From an uncultured Mediterraneibacter sp. (GTDB lineage Bacteria; Bacillota; Clostridia; Lachnospirales; Lachnospiraceae): a DNA stretch of 64,000 nucleotides. Both the position numbers and the translations under genes were made by a program. Shown here one piece after another: positions 35,334-43,587 of the stretch; position 1 is the first letter of the stretch, and each line of letters opens with the position of its first letter. Location: positions 122,697 through 186,696 of the forward strand of contig CAKRDD010000004.1 in the NCBI GenBank assembly GCA_934309345.1, written 5' to 3'. The notes below the pieces were generated by a model, which saw nothing but the letters and a program-made list of their open reading frames with translations, did no database searches and was not told the origin of the DNA.

Positions 35334-37082
35334 TTATTCGACTTCTACCGGAATAAATGAAAATGTTGTCACATCAAACAATCCCATATCTGTCAGCTTA
35401 ATCTCAGGAATTACTGCAAGCGACATAAAGCAAAGTGTCATTACCGGCTCCACATCTCCACAGATTCCAAGTTCTTCGTATGCTTTTTCATGAATGTCTG
35501 TCAGTTTCTGATCTACCCATTCTCCGCTCTGATCACTCATCAGTCCGGCGATCGGCATTGGCATGCTCTCGATCACTTTGCCTTCCTTCACAAGAACAAT
35601 ACCGCCTTCCTGCTGGATCAGACTCTTCACAGCAAATTCCATCTCTTCATCATTAACTCCAACAACAATGATATTATGAGAATCATGAGCCACTGAAAGT
35701 GCTACAGCACCTTCTTTGATTCCGTACCCTTTCAAGAATCCACAAGCCACATTACCTGTTCCCTGATGACGCTCAACAACAGCTACTTTTACAAGATCAA
35801 CTTCCGGATTTCTTACGAATTCTCCATTCTCATCCAACTGAATCTCGGCTGTATCCTTGGCTGTCACAACTCCACCCGGAAGAATCTTAATTACATTTAC
35901 CTTGTTTGATTTCAGATTCATTTTAAATTTTTCTTTGGAGAAATCTTTTACGATCACACTTCCCTTAACGGAAGAGATATCACATTTTTTAATCTCCGGC
36001 AGATATTTTCCTTCTTCTGCTACCAGTTCTCCTTCAATAAACACACGGTTTACATGGAAATCTTTCAGATCATCCAGAAGAACAACATCCCCACGGTATC
36101 CCGGTGCAATTGCTCCTCTGTCTTTCAGGTCAAAGCATTCTGCTGCGTTAAGTGTTGCCATACGAATTGCTGTCACCGGATCAAGACCTTCCTCTACACA
36201 GATACGCAGATGATTATCAAGATGTCCTTCGTGAAGGATTGTCTTCGGCTGACGGTCATCAGAACAGAGCAGACATCTTCTGCTGTTCTCTGCTGTCATT
36301 CCCTTGATCAGTGTTCGAAGGTTATGGCATGCAGATCCCTGACGGAGAAGAATGTACATTCCTCTTTCCAGACGGTCATTCATCTCTTCTACTGTAGAAC
36401 ATTCATGATCTGCTGCAATTCTTGCCGCGGCATATGCATTCAGCTCTTTTCCTGTGATTCCAGGTCCATGTCCATCAATAAACTTGCCTTCCTGTTTTGC
36501 TACAATGATCTTATCCAGATCACTGTCTGCTGCATTGATCACACCCGGGAAATTCATGAACTCACCAAGTCCGGCAATTCCTTCTCTTGTGATTGGCTCT
36601 TTCATTGCTTCTGCATCGATCACCGCACCTGAGTGTTCAAAAGGTGTAGCCGGTACACAGGATGGAAGCTCATATTTCACATCAAGTACTGTGTTCTCAG
36701 CTGCTTTCATCATATAGTCCAGACCGGCGATTCCACATACATTTACGATCTCGTGCGGATCTGCCATAATGGTTGTTCCTCCATGTGGAACTAACAGGCG
36801 ACCGATCTCCTCCGGACTTACATAAGAAGATTCAATATGGATGTGGCTGTCGATAAATCCAGGTGCTGCATATCTTCCTTCTGCATCAATCACTTTCTCG
36901 CCTTCATACTCACCGATACCTGCAATCTGATTACCTGAAAATGCAATGTCTCCTTCCTGGATTTTTCCAGAAAATACATTTACGATCTTACAATTTTTAA
37001 TTACAAGGTCAGCTGGAATGCGTCCTGCTGCTGTATCGATCAACTTCTTTAATTCTACTTTCATTGTTGCTGCATCTTTCAC
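35334..37082 (-). CDS. ade: Adenine deaminase
   Basis: 582 residues. An amidohydrolase barrel with the metal-binding GFIDSHIHIESS (about 72-83), the DPHEIVNVCG segment, DGHGPG and the SDDRQP motif, followed by the C-terminal domain with VAVVERHQGTGNVACGFLKGYG and SVAHDSHNIIVVGVND. These are the marks of bacterial adenine deaminase (AdeC type), which turns adenine into hypoxanthine and ammonia for purine salvage. The start taken is a GTG 9 nt after GAGGGGG; an ATG six codons later is possible. It is 17 bp downstream of the kinase-like gene. Confidence 0.92.
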   Translation of the reverse strand: MKDAATMKVELKKLIDTAAGRIPADLVIKNCKIVNVFSGKIQEGDIAFSGNQIAGIGEYEGEKVIDAEGRYAAPGFIDSHIHIESSYVSPEEIGRLLVPHGGTTIMADPHEIVNVCGIAGLDYMMKAAENTVLDVKYELPSCVPATPFEHSGAVIDAEAMKEPITREGIAGLGEFMNFPGVINAADSDLDKIIVAKQEGKFIDGHGPGITGKELNAYAAARIAADHECSTVEEMNDRLERGMYILLRQGSACHNLRTLIKGMTAENSRRCLLCSDDRQPKTILHEGHLDNHLRICVEEGLDPVTAIRMATLNAAECFDLKDRGAIAPGYRGDVVLLDDLKDFHVNRVFIEGELVAEEGKYLPEIKKCDISSVKGSVIVKDFSKEKFKMNLKSNKVNVIKILPGGVVTAKDTAEIQLDENGEFVRNPEVDLVKVAVVERHQGTGNVACGFLKGYGIKEGAVALSVAHDSHNIIVVGVNDEEMEFAVKSLIQQEGGIVLVKEGKVIESMPMPIAGLMSDQSGEWVDQKLTDIHEKAYEELGICGDVEPVMTLCFMSLAVIPEIKLTDMGLFDVTTFSFIPVEVE

Positions 37083-37099
37083 GTCAGAAATCCCCCTCT

Positions 37100-38689
37100 T
37101 TATTTTTCGTCTGAATCCTCTTTGCTTTTAAATGGAATCACTTCGCACTCATTTGAAACTTCTTCATCCTCTTCTTCGTCATCTTCTTCCTCAAGAAAGC
37201 TTTTGATTCTTGATAAGCAAATTTTGATTTTCCTGAACGAATTTTCACTCTTTACATCTGTTTCATCTTTCTCTGCATCCGGCACAAAATTCTCTGACGA
37301 CTGTTCCTCTGTGTCCTCTGTGATCACAGGCATCGCGATTGTTTCACCCAAAACTTCTGACTCTTCTGAGCTATCTTTGTTTTCGGTCACTGCCTCTGTT
37401 TCAGTCACCGCATTTATTTCTGTAATTCCTTCTGTCTCATCCGCTTCATTTGTTTCAGATGTTACTTCTGTCTCAGCCGTTTCATTTATTTCAGATGTTA
37501 CTTCTGTCTCAGCTTCTTCTGCAGTTGCATCTGTCTCAACTGCTCCTTCTGCTTCTGTAGTCAGATCTGCAACCGTCTCCTCTTCTGTTTCGTCTGTTCC
37601 ATTAATTCCTTCCAGCAGTGCATCAACCGTCTTCTCTTCCTCTGACCCTTCTTCTACTTCCGGCTCCGGCTTCGGTTCACACGGCATACCCACTGTAAAG
37701 CAGCTTCCGGATCCCAGGATACTTTCTGCATCCACCCATCCATCGTGTACTTCAGCAATCCATTTTACAACAGAAAGTCCCAATCCAAAATGACCTTCTC
37801 CGGCACCTAAAGGATCTCCTCTGAAAAACCGATCCCATACGTGCGGCAGATCCGTCTCTGAAATTCCAATTCCCGCATCTGCAATCTTACAGGTAAACTC
37901 ACTGCCTTTGCTTTCAACAACAACTTTGATCAGTCCAATCTCCCGGCTATAATCAATGGAATTCTCCAGCAGATTTAACAGCATCTTCCGATAACAGTTT
38001 TCATCCACTTCTGCGTAGATCTCCGGTTCAATCTCATAGTCTATCTGCACCGGTTCATCTGCCTCCTGAAGTCTGCTGATCTGACCTTCTATAATTCCTG
38101 TTGTCAGTTCACTGATATTCATGCGTTTTTTATAAGCCGGTTGACATCCCTGATCTGCCTTTGCAAAAAATGAGACTTCCTGAATAAAATCTGAAAGAAT
38201 CTGTGCCTTCTTCTGCACCAGTTCAATCTGCCAGCGCTGACGCTGGGACAGTCGCCAGTCGCCAAGGCACCATGCGCTTCGTGTAAGGATCACACTGACC
38301 GGCATCCACATCTCCTGTACAACATTTTCTGCAAAATGTCCCTCTTCGCGCACATCCTCAAGTAATTCATTCAATGTCAACTGCAGTCTCTCCAATTCCA
38401 CATCGGATTCTTCCAGTTCCAACTGTCTTGAGAAATCTTTTGTTCTGCAAATTTCCGCCGCTGACTCTGCCAGGTCTACAGTCCGTTTCAGAACCTCCAT
38501 TACCAGAAAGTATCCAATTGCAAGAGATGCGATGAAAACGACTGGAAGTACCACCTTCGCCATCGCTTTTGCTGTCTGCGCATCTGTTCCACTTATCATT
38601 GTAGCAAGAAACAACGCAATGCCTGTTGCCACGAATATGCATCCTGTATATTTTAGTGTTAATTTTATTTTCAAAGATATTTTTTTCAT
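37100..38689 (-). CDS. Histidine-kinase-like protein lacking the phospho-accepting His, acidic C-terminal tail
   Basis: About 529 residues from the ATG at 38689, behind GGAGGAG. Two membrane helices (about 13-32 and 45-66) are followed by a linker and a dimerisation helix. Where kinases read SHELRTP, this reads VQEMWMP, so the acceptor His is Gln125. The ATPase domain looks intact: LLNLLENSIDYS, DAGIGIS, WDRFFRG and GHFGLGLSVVKW. The last ~170 residues are a Glu/Thr-rich, low-complexity tail (ETEVTSE-type units) after the domain. No response regulator is adjacent. It may bind ATP as a signalling pseudokinase (inference). Confidence 0.8.
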   Translation of the reverse strand: MKKISLKIKLTLKYTGCIFVATGIALFLATMISGTDAQTAKAMAKVVLPVVFIASLAIGYFLVMEVLKRTVDLAESAAEICRTKDFSRQLELEESDVELERLQLTLNELLEDVREEGHFAENVVQEMWMPVSVILTRSAWCLGDWRLSQRQRWQIELVQKKAQILSDFIQEVSFFAKADQGCQPAYKKRMNISELTTGIIEGQISRLQEADEPVQIDYEIEPEIYAEVDENCYRKMLLNLLENSIDYSREIGLIKVVVESKGSEFTCKIADAGIGISETDLPHVWDRFFRGDPLGAGEGHFGLGLSVVKWIAEVHDGWVDAESILGSGSCFTVGMPCEPKPEPEVEEGSEEEKTVDALLEGINGTDETEEETVADLTTEAEGAVETDATAEEAETEVTSEINETAETEVTSETNEADETEGITEINAVTETEAVTENKDSSEESEVLGETIAMPVITEDTEEQSSENFVPDAEKDETDVKSENSFRKIKICLSRIKSFLEEEDDEEEDEEVSNECEVIPFKSKEDSDEK

Positions 38690-38891
38690 TCGTACTCCTC
38701 CAATGGAATCTCTGACATTCCAAATTAGATTATAGCACATTTTAAGACAGTATGTTGTGAAATTCTTCTTAAATAAAAAGTTTTTTATTATGCTTTTCCG
38801 CCTTGTATTTCTCTCTGATTTGCCCTATTCTAAAAAGTAAATATATCAGCAAAAAAAGATTTTTAAAACAATTTGAAAGAAGGAAAAATCC

Positions 38892-40166
38892 ATGAATAAT
38901 TCAGTTTCTCAAGAACTATTAAAATTTCTTCAAAAGAGTCCCACAGCATTTCATGCAGTTCAACAGATGAAATCAGAGCTTCTTGCAGTTGATTTTACTG
39001 AACTAAAAGAAAATGAACGCTGGAATATAGAATGCGGCAAACACTATTTTGTTACACGAAATGACTCTTCCCTGATTGCATTTACGATTCCGGAAAATGG
39101 TATTGAAAAGATGCACATTCTGACAAGTCATAGTGATTCTCCGACCTTTAAAATCAAAGAGAATCCGGAGATTGAAGTGGAAAAACATTATGTGAAATTA
39201 AATGTAGAAAAATATGGTGGCATGCTCTGTGCACCCTGGTTCGATCGTCCGCTTTCTGTTGCCGGACGCATTATAATAAAAGATAAGACAAACGGACAAT
39301 TCACAAGCAAACTCGTTAATATTGACCGGGATCTTGTCATGATTCCAAATCTCGCGATCCACATGAACCGAGAGATTAATAGCGGTTACACCTACAACGC
39401 ACAGAAAGATCTTCTTCCTCTCTATAGCTGCGGCTCTCCTAAAGGAACTTTTATGGAACAGATTGCCGAAGCTGCCGGTGTAGAAAAAGAAGAAATCCTT
39501 GGACATGATTTATTCCTTTATAACCGACAGGAAGGTTCCGTCTGGGGTGCTTCTGAAGAATTCATTTCCAGCGGCAGACTTGATGACCTGCAGTGTGCCT
39601 TCGCATCACTTCAAGGTTTTCTTTCCGGTGAGAAGAAAGACTGTATGGCTGTACACTGTGTTCTGGATAATGAAGAAGTTGGAAGCGGTACGAAACAGGG
39701 CGCCGCATCCACGTTCCTTTTTGATACACTGATTCGTGTTCACGAAGCACTTGGATATGATGGAGAAGATTATCGTGTTCATCTTGCAGACAGCTTTATG
39801 ATCTCTGCAGATAATGCTCATGCGGTTCATCCAAACTACACAGAGAAAGCAGATCCGACAAACCGTCCTTACCTGAACGAAGGAATCGTGTTGAAATTCA
39901 ATGCAAACCAGAAGTACTGTACGGATGCCGTATCTGCTGCCATGTTCCGCGACTTATGTAAGCGGGCTGATGTTCCGGTTCAGACATTCACAAACCGATC
40001 CGACATGGCCGGTGGCTCTACACTTGGAAATATTTCCAACACTCAGGTTGCGCTCAATACTGTTGACATTGGATTGCCACAGTTGGCAATGCATTCCCCT
40101 TATGAGACTGCAGGTGTAAAAGATACAGAATATCTGGTGCGAGCTGCAAAAGAATTCTTCTGTTAG
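38892..40166 (+). CDS. M18-family aminopeptidase
   Basis: 424 residues. Metal-site motifs of the M18 family are present in order: HSDSPTFKIK (His ligand), GRLDDLQCAFASL (bridging Asp), DNEEVGSGTKQGA (general base Glu) and DNAHAVHPNY, with MHSPYETAG at the end. These cytosolic zinc enzymes remove N-terminal, often acidic, residues from peptides. AAAGAAGG precedes the start. It is transcribed alone and ends in a strong terminator. Confidence 0.92.
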   Translation: MNNSVSQELLKFLQKSPTAFHAVQQMKSELLAVDFTELKENERWNIECGKHYFVTRNDSSLIAFTIPENGIEKMHILTSHSDSPTFKIKENPEIEVEKHYVKLNVEKYGGMLCAPWFDRPLSVAGRIIIKDKTNGQFTSKLVNIDRDLVMIPNLAIHMNREINSGYTYNAQKDLLPLYSCGSPKGTFMEQIAEAAGVEKEEILGHDLFLYNRQEGSVWGASEEFISSGRLDDLQCAFASLQGFLSGEKKDCMAVHCVLDNEEVGSGTKQGAASTFLFDTLIRVHEALGYDGEDYRVHLADSFMISADNAHAVHPNYTEKADPTNRPYLNEGIVLKFNANQKYCTDAVSAAMFRDLCKRADVPVQTFTNRSDMAGGSTLGNISNTQVALNTVDIGLPQLAMHSPYETAGVKDTEYLVRAAKEFFC

Positions 40167-40176
40167 TGTACAGCAA

Positions 40177-40220
40177 GAGCAGGGATTTCATTATGACGAA
40201 ATCCCTGCTCCTTTATTTTT
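40177..40220. terminator. Terminator between the aminopeptidase and LysR genes
   Basis: GAGCAGGGATTTC / GAAATCCCTGCTC with an 8-nt loop followed by a T-rich tail. It lies between convergent genes. Confidence 0.85.
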
Positions 40221-41116
40221 TACAAATGCCTTCTTAGTGCCTCTACATAATAAGACGCATAACGACTGAAAATAATATTTTTCTTTTTAATGATTCCAAT
40301 CCTCATCGTTTTATCTACATCTAATGGCTTCGCTATAATACTGCTTCCATTTAATTTCTGGTCGATCACACCACTGCTTACTGTGAACCCATTTAATCCG
40401 ATCACCAGGTTAAATAAGGTTGCCCTGTCTCGTACCTGTATACTCTTCGGGAAATCAAGCACACTTATAAATTCTTCTGAAAAATAAAATGAATTATTGT
40501 TTCCCTGTTCATAGACAAGATATGGATATGGTCGTAAATCTTCCATGGAAATCATTTCTTTCTCTGCCAGTGGATGATCTTTACAGATAAACACGTGAGG
40601 TTCTGCGACAAACATTTCCTCAAACTTCAACTGATTATTCTTTATCAGCTTCAGAATCACATCTTCATTATGTTCCGAAAGATAAAGAACCCCGATCTCA
40701 CTTTTTCCGCTTGCCACATCTTCAATGATCTCGCCCGTCTGTGTCTCTCTTATAATAAAACTATACTGATCTGCATCATATTCTTTGATCAGATCAACAA
40801 AAGCATTTACTGCAAACGAATAATGCTGGCAAGACACAGAAAACTTTGGTGTCCTTCTCTCTCCATTTCCAAAATGTTCTTTCATATTATCAGCCTGCTC
40901 TAAAAGCATCCTCGCAAAGGACAATAGCTCTTCGCCTTCTCTTGTAACAATAACGCCTTTGTTAGACCTTATAAATGCAGTCACTCCCATCTCTTTTTCA
41001 AGATTATGAATTGCTGCACTAAGTGACGGCTGTGAAATAAAAAGCTTTTCTGCAGCCTCCGTAATATTTCCACAATCAGCAACCGTAACTAAATAGGTTA
41101 ATTGCTGTAATGTCAT
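40220..41116 (-). CDS. LysR-family transcriptional regulator
   Basis: 298 residues. The N-terminal winged helix (MTLQQLTYLVTVADCGNITEAAEKLFISQPSLSAAIHNLEKEMG) is textbook LysR. The effector domain has the TGEIIEDVASGKSEIGVLYLS and VFICKDHPLAEKEMI segments. The gene is convergent with the aminopeptidase; its target is not evident, and the next gene upstream is a broken VanZ-like gene. Confidence 0.88.
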   Translation of the reverse strand: MTLQQLTYLVTVADCGNITEAAEKLFISQPSLSAAIHNLEKEMGVTAFIRSNKGVIVTREGEELLSFARMLLEQADNMKEHFGNGERRTPKFSVSCQHYSFAVNAFVDLIKEYDADQYSFIIRETQTGEIIEDVASGKSEIGVLYLSEHNEDVILKLIKNNQLKFEEMFVAEPHVFICKDHPLAEKEMISMEDLRPYPYLVYEQGNNNSFYFSEEFISVLDFPKSIQVRDRATLFNLVIGLNGFTVSSGVIDQKLNGSSIIAKPLDVDKTMRIGIIKKKNIIFSRYASYYVEALRRHL

Positions 41117-41154
41117 GTTCGCTCACTCCCTATTGAAACTGATATCCGGGCTTA

Positions 41155-41504
41155 TCATAAAAGTATTCCCCATAACCATGTTGAGACAAATGGCTGTAAA
41201 AAAAACATAATAACACCTATTGAACCACAAATCAAATAAAAATCATTTATTTTTGAATCTGATAACGTTCGCTTTGTAAAGTTTTCGGTTACAAAACGTA
41301 CAGTAAAGTAGCCGATCAAAGTACCGATGCTATTTGTAATGATATCATCTATATCAGTTGCTCCGCCAGATAAAATCCAAAAATCGTATAAATCAGCGTT
41401 CGTTTCCAGCTCTGAAAGAAACTCTTCTCATATATGCACCAAACCGGAATTATAAAAACTGCGGCTGCAACAAGTTCGATCAGGGCGTTGTATATTCTAC
41501 TCAT
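41155..41504 (-). pseudogene. Frameshifted VanZ-like membrane protein gene
   Basis: From an ATG at 41504 behind GGAGG, about 51 codons run (MSRIYNALIELVAAAVFIIPVW...FGFYLAEQLI) to a stop at 41349. In the next frame the sequence continues GGATDIDDIITNSIGTLIGYF, the VanZ-family DIDD-N-G-GY motif, and ends at 41155. One base gained or lost near the TTTTATCTGG stretch would restore a protein of about 116 residues. Either a recent frameshift or a sequencing error. Confidence 0.65.
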
Positions 41505-41639
41505 TTTTTCCTCCATGAATTGTATTTTACACAACTCATAGTCTATCATATCCGTCCTGATTGCAGTAGATTTAGACTTCTTAATTAAGTTTAATTTTTC
41601 ATTAAGGTTGCTTTTCCTGTCTTTTCATGCTATACTATC

Positions 41640-41842
41640 ACCCGTTACCAAACCCGAAAAACCAAGGTCTTACAAGGGTTTCGCCGATTTCCGGCGTAAG
41701 GTCATATACTTACTGTATATGCCTTCCGCGGCATTCGTCAAATGTCCATGCAAGCATGGCCGCCTGACTCATTGCTGCGCGAAAATGAATCGAGTGTTCG
41801 TGACCTTCCACTCGTAAAACAAAACTAAAGGAGAACTGAATA
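41640..41842 (+). promoter_or_regulatory. Structured leader of the QueT-type gene, candidate riboswitch
   Basis: About 200 nt with several hairpins: CGCCG/CGGCG, CATATA/TATATG and CCATGC/GCATGG. AAGGTCA (41698-41704) can pair with TGACCTT (41801-41807). The latter sits in the loop of CGAGTG/CACTCG (41791-41814), and its CCTT can instead pair with the AAGG of the ribosome site (41828-41831) across an A-rich stretch, giving an H-type pseudoknot. This fits translational control. QueT genes are known targets of preQ1 riboswitches, but I cannot assign a class. Confidence 0.55.
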
Positions 41843-42340
41843 ATGAAAAACTCAAGTAACAAAGTGCTTTACCTGGCACAGGCAGCCATGATCGCTGCCA
41901 TCTATGTCGTACTGACTGTTGTCGGTGCATCACTGGCTTTTGGAGAGGTGCAGATCCGTTTTGCGGAAGCGCTGACGATTCTCCCGGTATTTACTCCGGC
42001 TGCAATCCCTGGATTGTTTGTAGGATGCCTCATCGGAAACACACTTGGAGGTGCGATCCTGCCTGACATTATCTTCGGCAGCCTTGCAACACTGATCGGT
42101 GCCATCTTTACATGGTCTTTAAGAAACAAGAGCAAGTTCCTTGCCCCTGTTCCTCCGGTTGTTGCCAACATCATCGTGGTTCCATTTGTATTAAAATACG
42201 CTTATATGGTTCCACTTCCGATTCCTTTCATGATGCTGACAGTTGGTGTCGGAGAAGTAATTTCTGCCGGTGTGCTTGGTCTGATCCTTTACGGAGCACT
42301 TAACAAATATCGAGGAATTATCTTTAAAAAAGCTTTATAG
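41843..42340 (+). CDS. queT: QueT-family transporter (queuosine precursor ECF S component)
   Basis: 165 residues with about five to six hydrophobic helices. GEVQIRFAEALTILPVFTPAAIPGLFVGCLIGN and the late VPFMM-like PIPFMMLTVGVGEVISAGVLG segment are typical of the QueT family, the substrate-binding subunit of an ECF transporter for queuosine precursors such as preQ1. It uses a shared energising module coded elsewhere. AAAGGAG precedes the ATG, and a long structured leader lies upstream. Confidence 0.85.
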   Translation: MKNSSNKVLYLAQAAMIAAIYVVLTVVGASLAFGEVQIRFAEALTILPVFTPAAIPGLFVGCLIGNTLGGAILPDIIFGSLATLIGAIFTWSLRNKSKFLAPVPPVVANIIVVPFVLKYAYMVPLPIPFMMLTVGVGEVISAGVLGLILYGALNKYRGIIFKKAL

Positions 42341-42353
42341 ATTTTCTTCATGT

Positions 42354-42414
42354 AAAAAGGGAGTGGCTATGTGAATAATTTCGTTTCACATAGCCACTCC
42401 CCTTTTCCAAGATG
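42354..42414. terminator. Strong terminator between queT and the repeat protein gene
   Basis: AAAAAGGGAGTGGCTATGTGAA / TTTCACATAGCCACTCCCCTTTT, a stem of about 20 pairs with U tracts usable on both strands; the genes are convergent. Confidence 0.9.
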
Positions 42415-42431
42415 GGATTTTTAGATTATCA

Positions 42432-43553
42432 TCACGGTTTCGGTGTACCACAGAATTCACAGAATGCTCCTGTATTCTCTGCTCCACACTGACATGTCCA
42501 TGTACCGCCTGTCTGCGGCTGTGCGTTAGCATTCATATTCTGGTTCATTCCCATGTTGCCATTCATATTCTGCATTCCATTGTTCATTCCCATATTTCCA
42601 TACTGGGCTGTACCGTTCATGTTCTGCATTCCATTATTCATTCCCGTATTTCCATACTGGGCTGTGCCGTTCATGTTCTGCATTCCATTATTCATTCCCA
42701 TGTTTCCGTACTGAACTCCACCGTTCGTTCCCGGCATTCCATTATTCATTCCCATATTTCCGTACTGAGCTCCACCATTCATTCCCGGCATTCCGTTATT
42801 CATTCCCATGTTTCCGTACTGAGCTCCGCCATTCATTCCCGGCATTCCGTTATTCATTCCCATAGCTCCCATAGCGGCACCCATGGCTCCCATAGCGGCA
42901 GCTCCCATATTTCCCATAGCTCCGCCTGCCATGCCTGACATACCTGACATTCCACTATTCATTACAGGATTTCCGGTAAGCGCAGCCACAATCTGGTTCG
43001 CTACCTGTTCGATTTCCATGATTTCCATACGGTCTTTCTCATCAAGGCGTGAATTACATAATCTGAAATCCATGTCATCAAACCACTCTGTTCTTACTTT
43101 GATACGCATCATATAATCATATTCGTATCGATATACCGGCGGCTGGTAACTGACTGTTTTTCCATCTTTTGTGTAAGTCTCTTCTCTACGGTCCTGCTCT
43201 ACTTCCATCTTACACATTACAATAGATGACAGCGGTACGATATCCGGATTCTCTGTCGTATCCAGATTATGTGCTACAGTAAAGTTACCTTTTGTATCAT
43301 CAATAAATACATTATATGTGTTTGTAGCAAACTGACGAGTTACAACAAAGCTCTGTACAAGCTGTTTATTCTGCTCGCGGTATGCCAGCTGACGTTTAAT
43401 GTCTTCTACCGTACTGTGTCTGCGCTCCTCAAACCAAGGGGACAGTTTTCTCGCACAGTTTTTACATAAATTACCATCGTCTAACTTTCGGTTTCCAAGT
43501 AAACCAATTTTTTCTCCACAGATATCACAATTTTTCTTATCAAATAATCCCAT
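42432..43553 (-). CDS. DUF4428-like zinc protein with tandem repeats and C-terminal zinc ribbon
   Basis: 373 residues. The N-terminal C..C...C..C zinc module (NCDICGEKIGLLGNRKL...LCKNCARKL) and the following beta domain (QSFVVTRQFATNTYNVFIDD) resemble DUF4428-type proteins. Residues about 200-345 are Met/Asn/Gly-rich, with five full and one partial copies of an 18-residue repeat (MGMNNGMPGMNGGAQYGN type). The end is a WTCQCG...FCEFCG ribbon like those of the SPFH protein at 3.5-4.9 kb. Function unknown; the shared ribbon suggests a related system. AAAGGAGACATAAG precedes the start. Confidence 0.75.
   Translation of the reverse strand: MGLFDKKNCDICGEKIGLLGNRKLDDGNLCKNCARKLSPWFEERRHSTVEDIKRQLAYREQNKQLVQSFVVTRQFATNTYNVFIDDTKGNFTVAHNLDTTENPDIVPLSSIVMCKMEVEQDRREETYTKDGKTVSYQPPVYRYEYDYMMRIKVRTEWFDDMDFRLCNSRLDEKDRMEIMEIEQVANQIVAALTGNPVMNSGMSGMSGMAGGAMGNMGAAAMGAMGAAMGAMGMNNGMPGMNGGAQYGNMGMNNGMPGMNGGAQYGNMGMNNGMPGTNGGVQYGNMGMNNGMQNMNGTAQYGNTGMNNGMQNMNGTAQYGNMGMNNGMQNMNGNMGMNQNMNANAQPQTGGTWTCQCGAENTGAFCEFCGTPKP
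42555..42863 (-). repeat. 54-bp tandem coding repeat
   Basis: Five complete 54-bp units and part of a sixth encode the MGMNN-G-P/Q-MNG-AQYGN repeats. Later copies change MPGMNGGA to MQNMNGTA, so two subtypes lie in blocks, which suggests unequal exchange. Confidence 0.85.
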
Positions 43554-43587
43554 ACTTATGTCTCCTTTCTAATTTAAGTTTTGCTTT

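Noticed and set aside
37122..37793. Long open frame opposite the acidic tail of the kinase-like protein
   Set aside because: Ser/Val-rich translation is the antisense of Glu/Thr-rich repeats; no start signals.
41608..41817. 69-codon open frame in the queT leader
   Set aside because: It has no ribosome site and coincides with the hairpins of the leader. A coding role cannot be excluded, but the structural reading explains it better.
42555..42863. CRISPR-like array
   Set aside because: The regular 54-bp repeats have no spacers and are in frame in a coding sequence.
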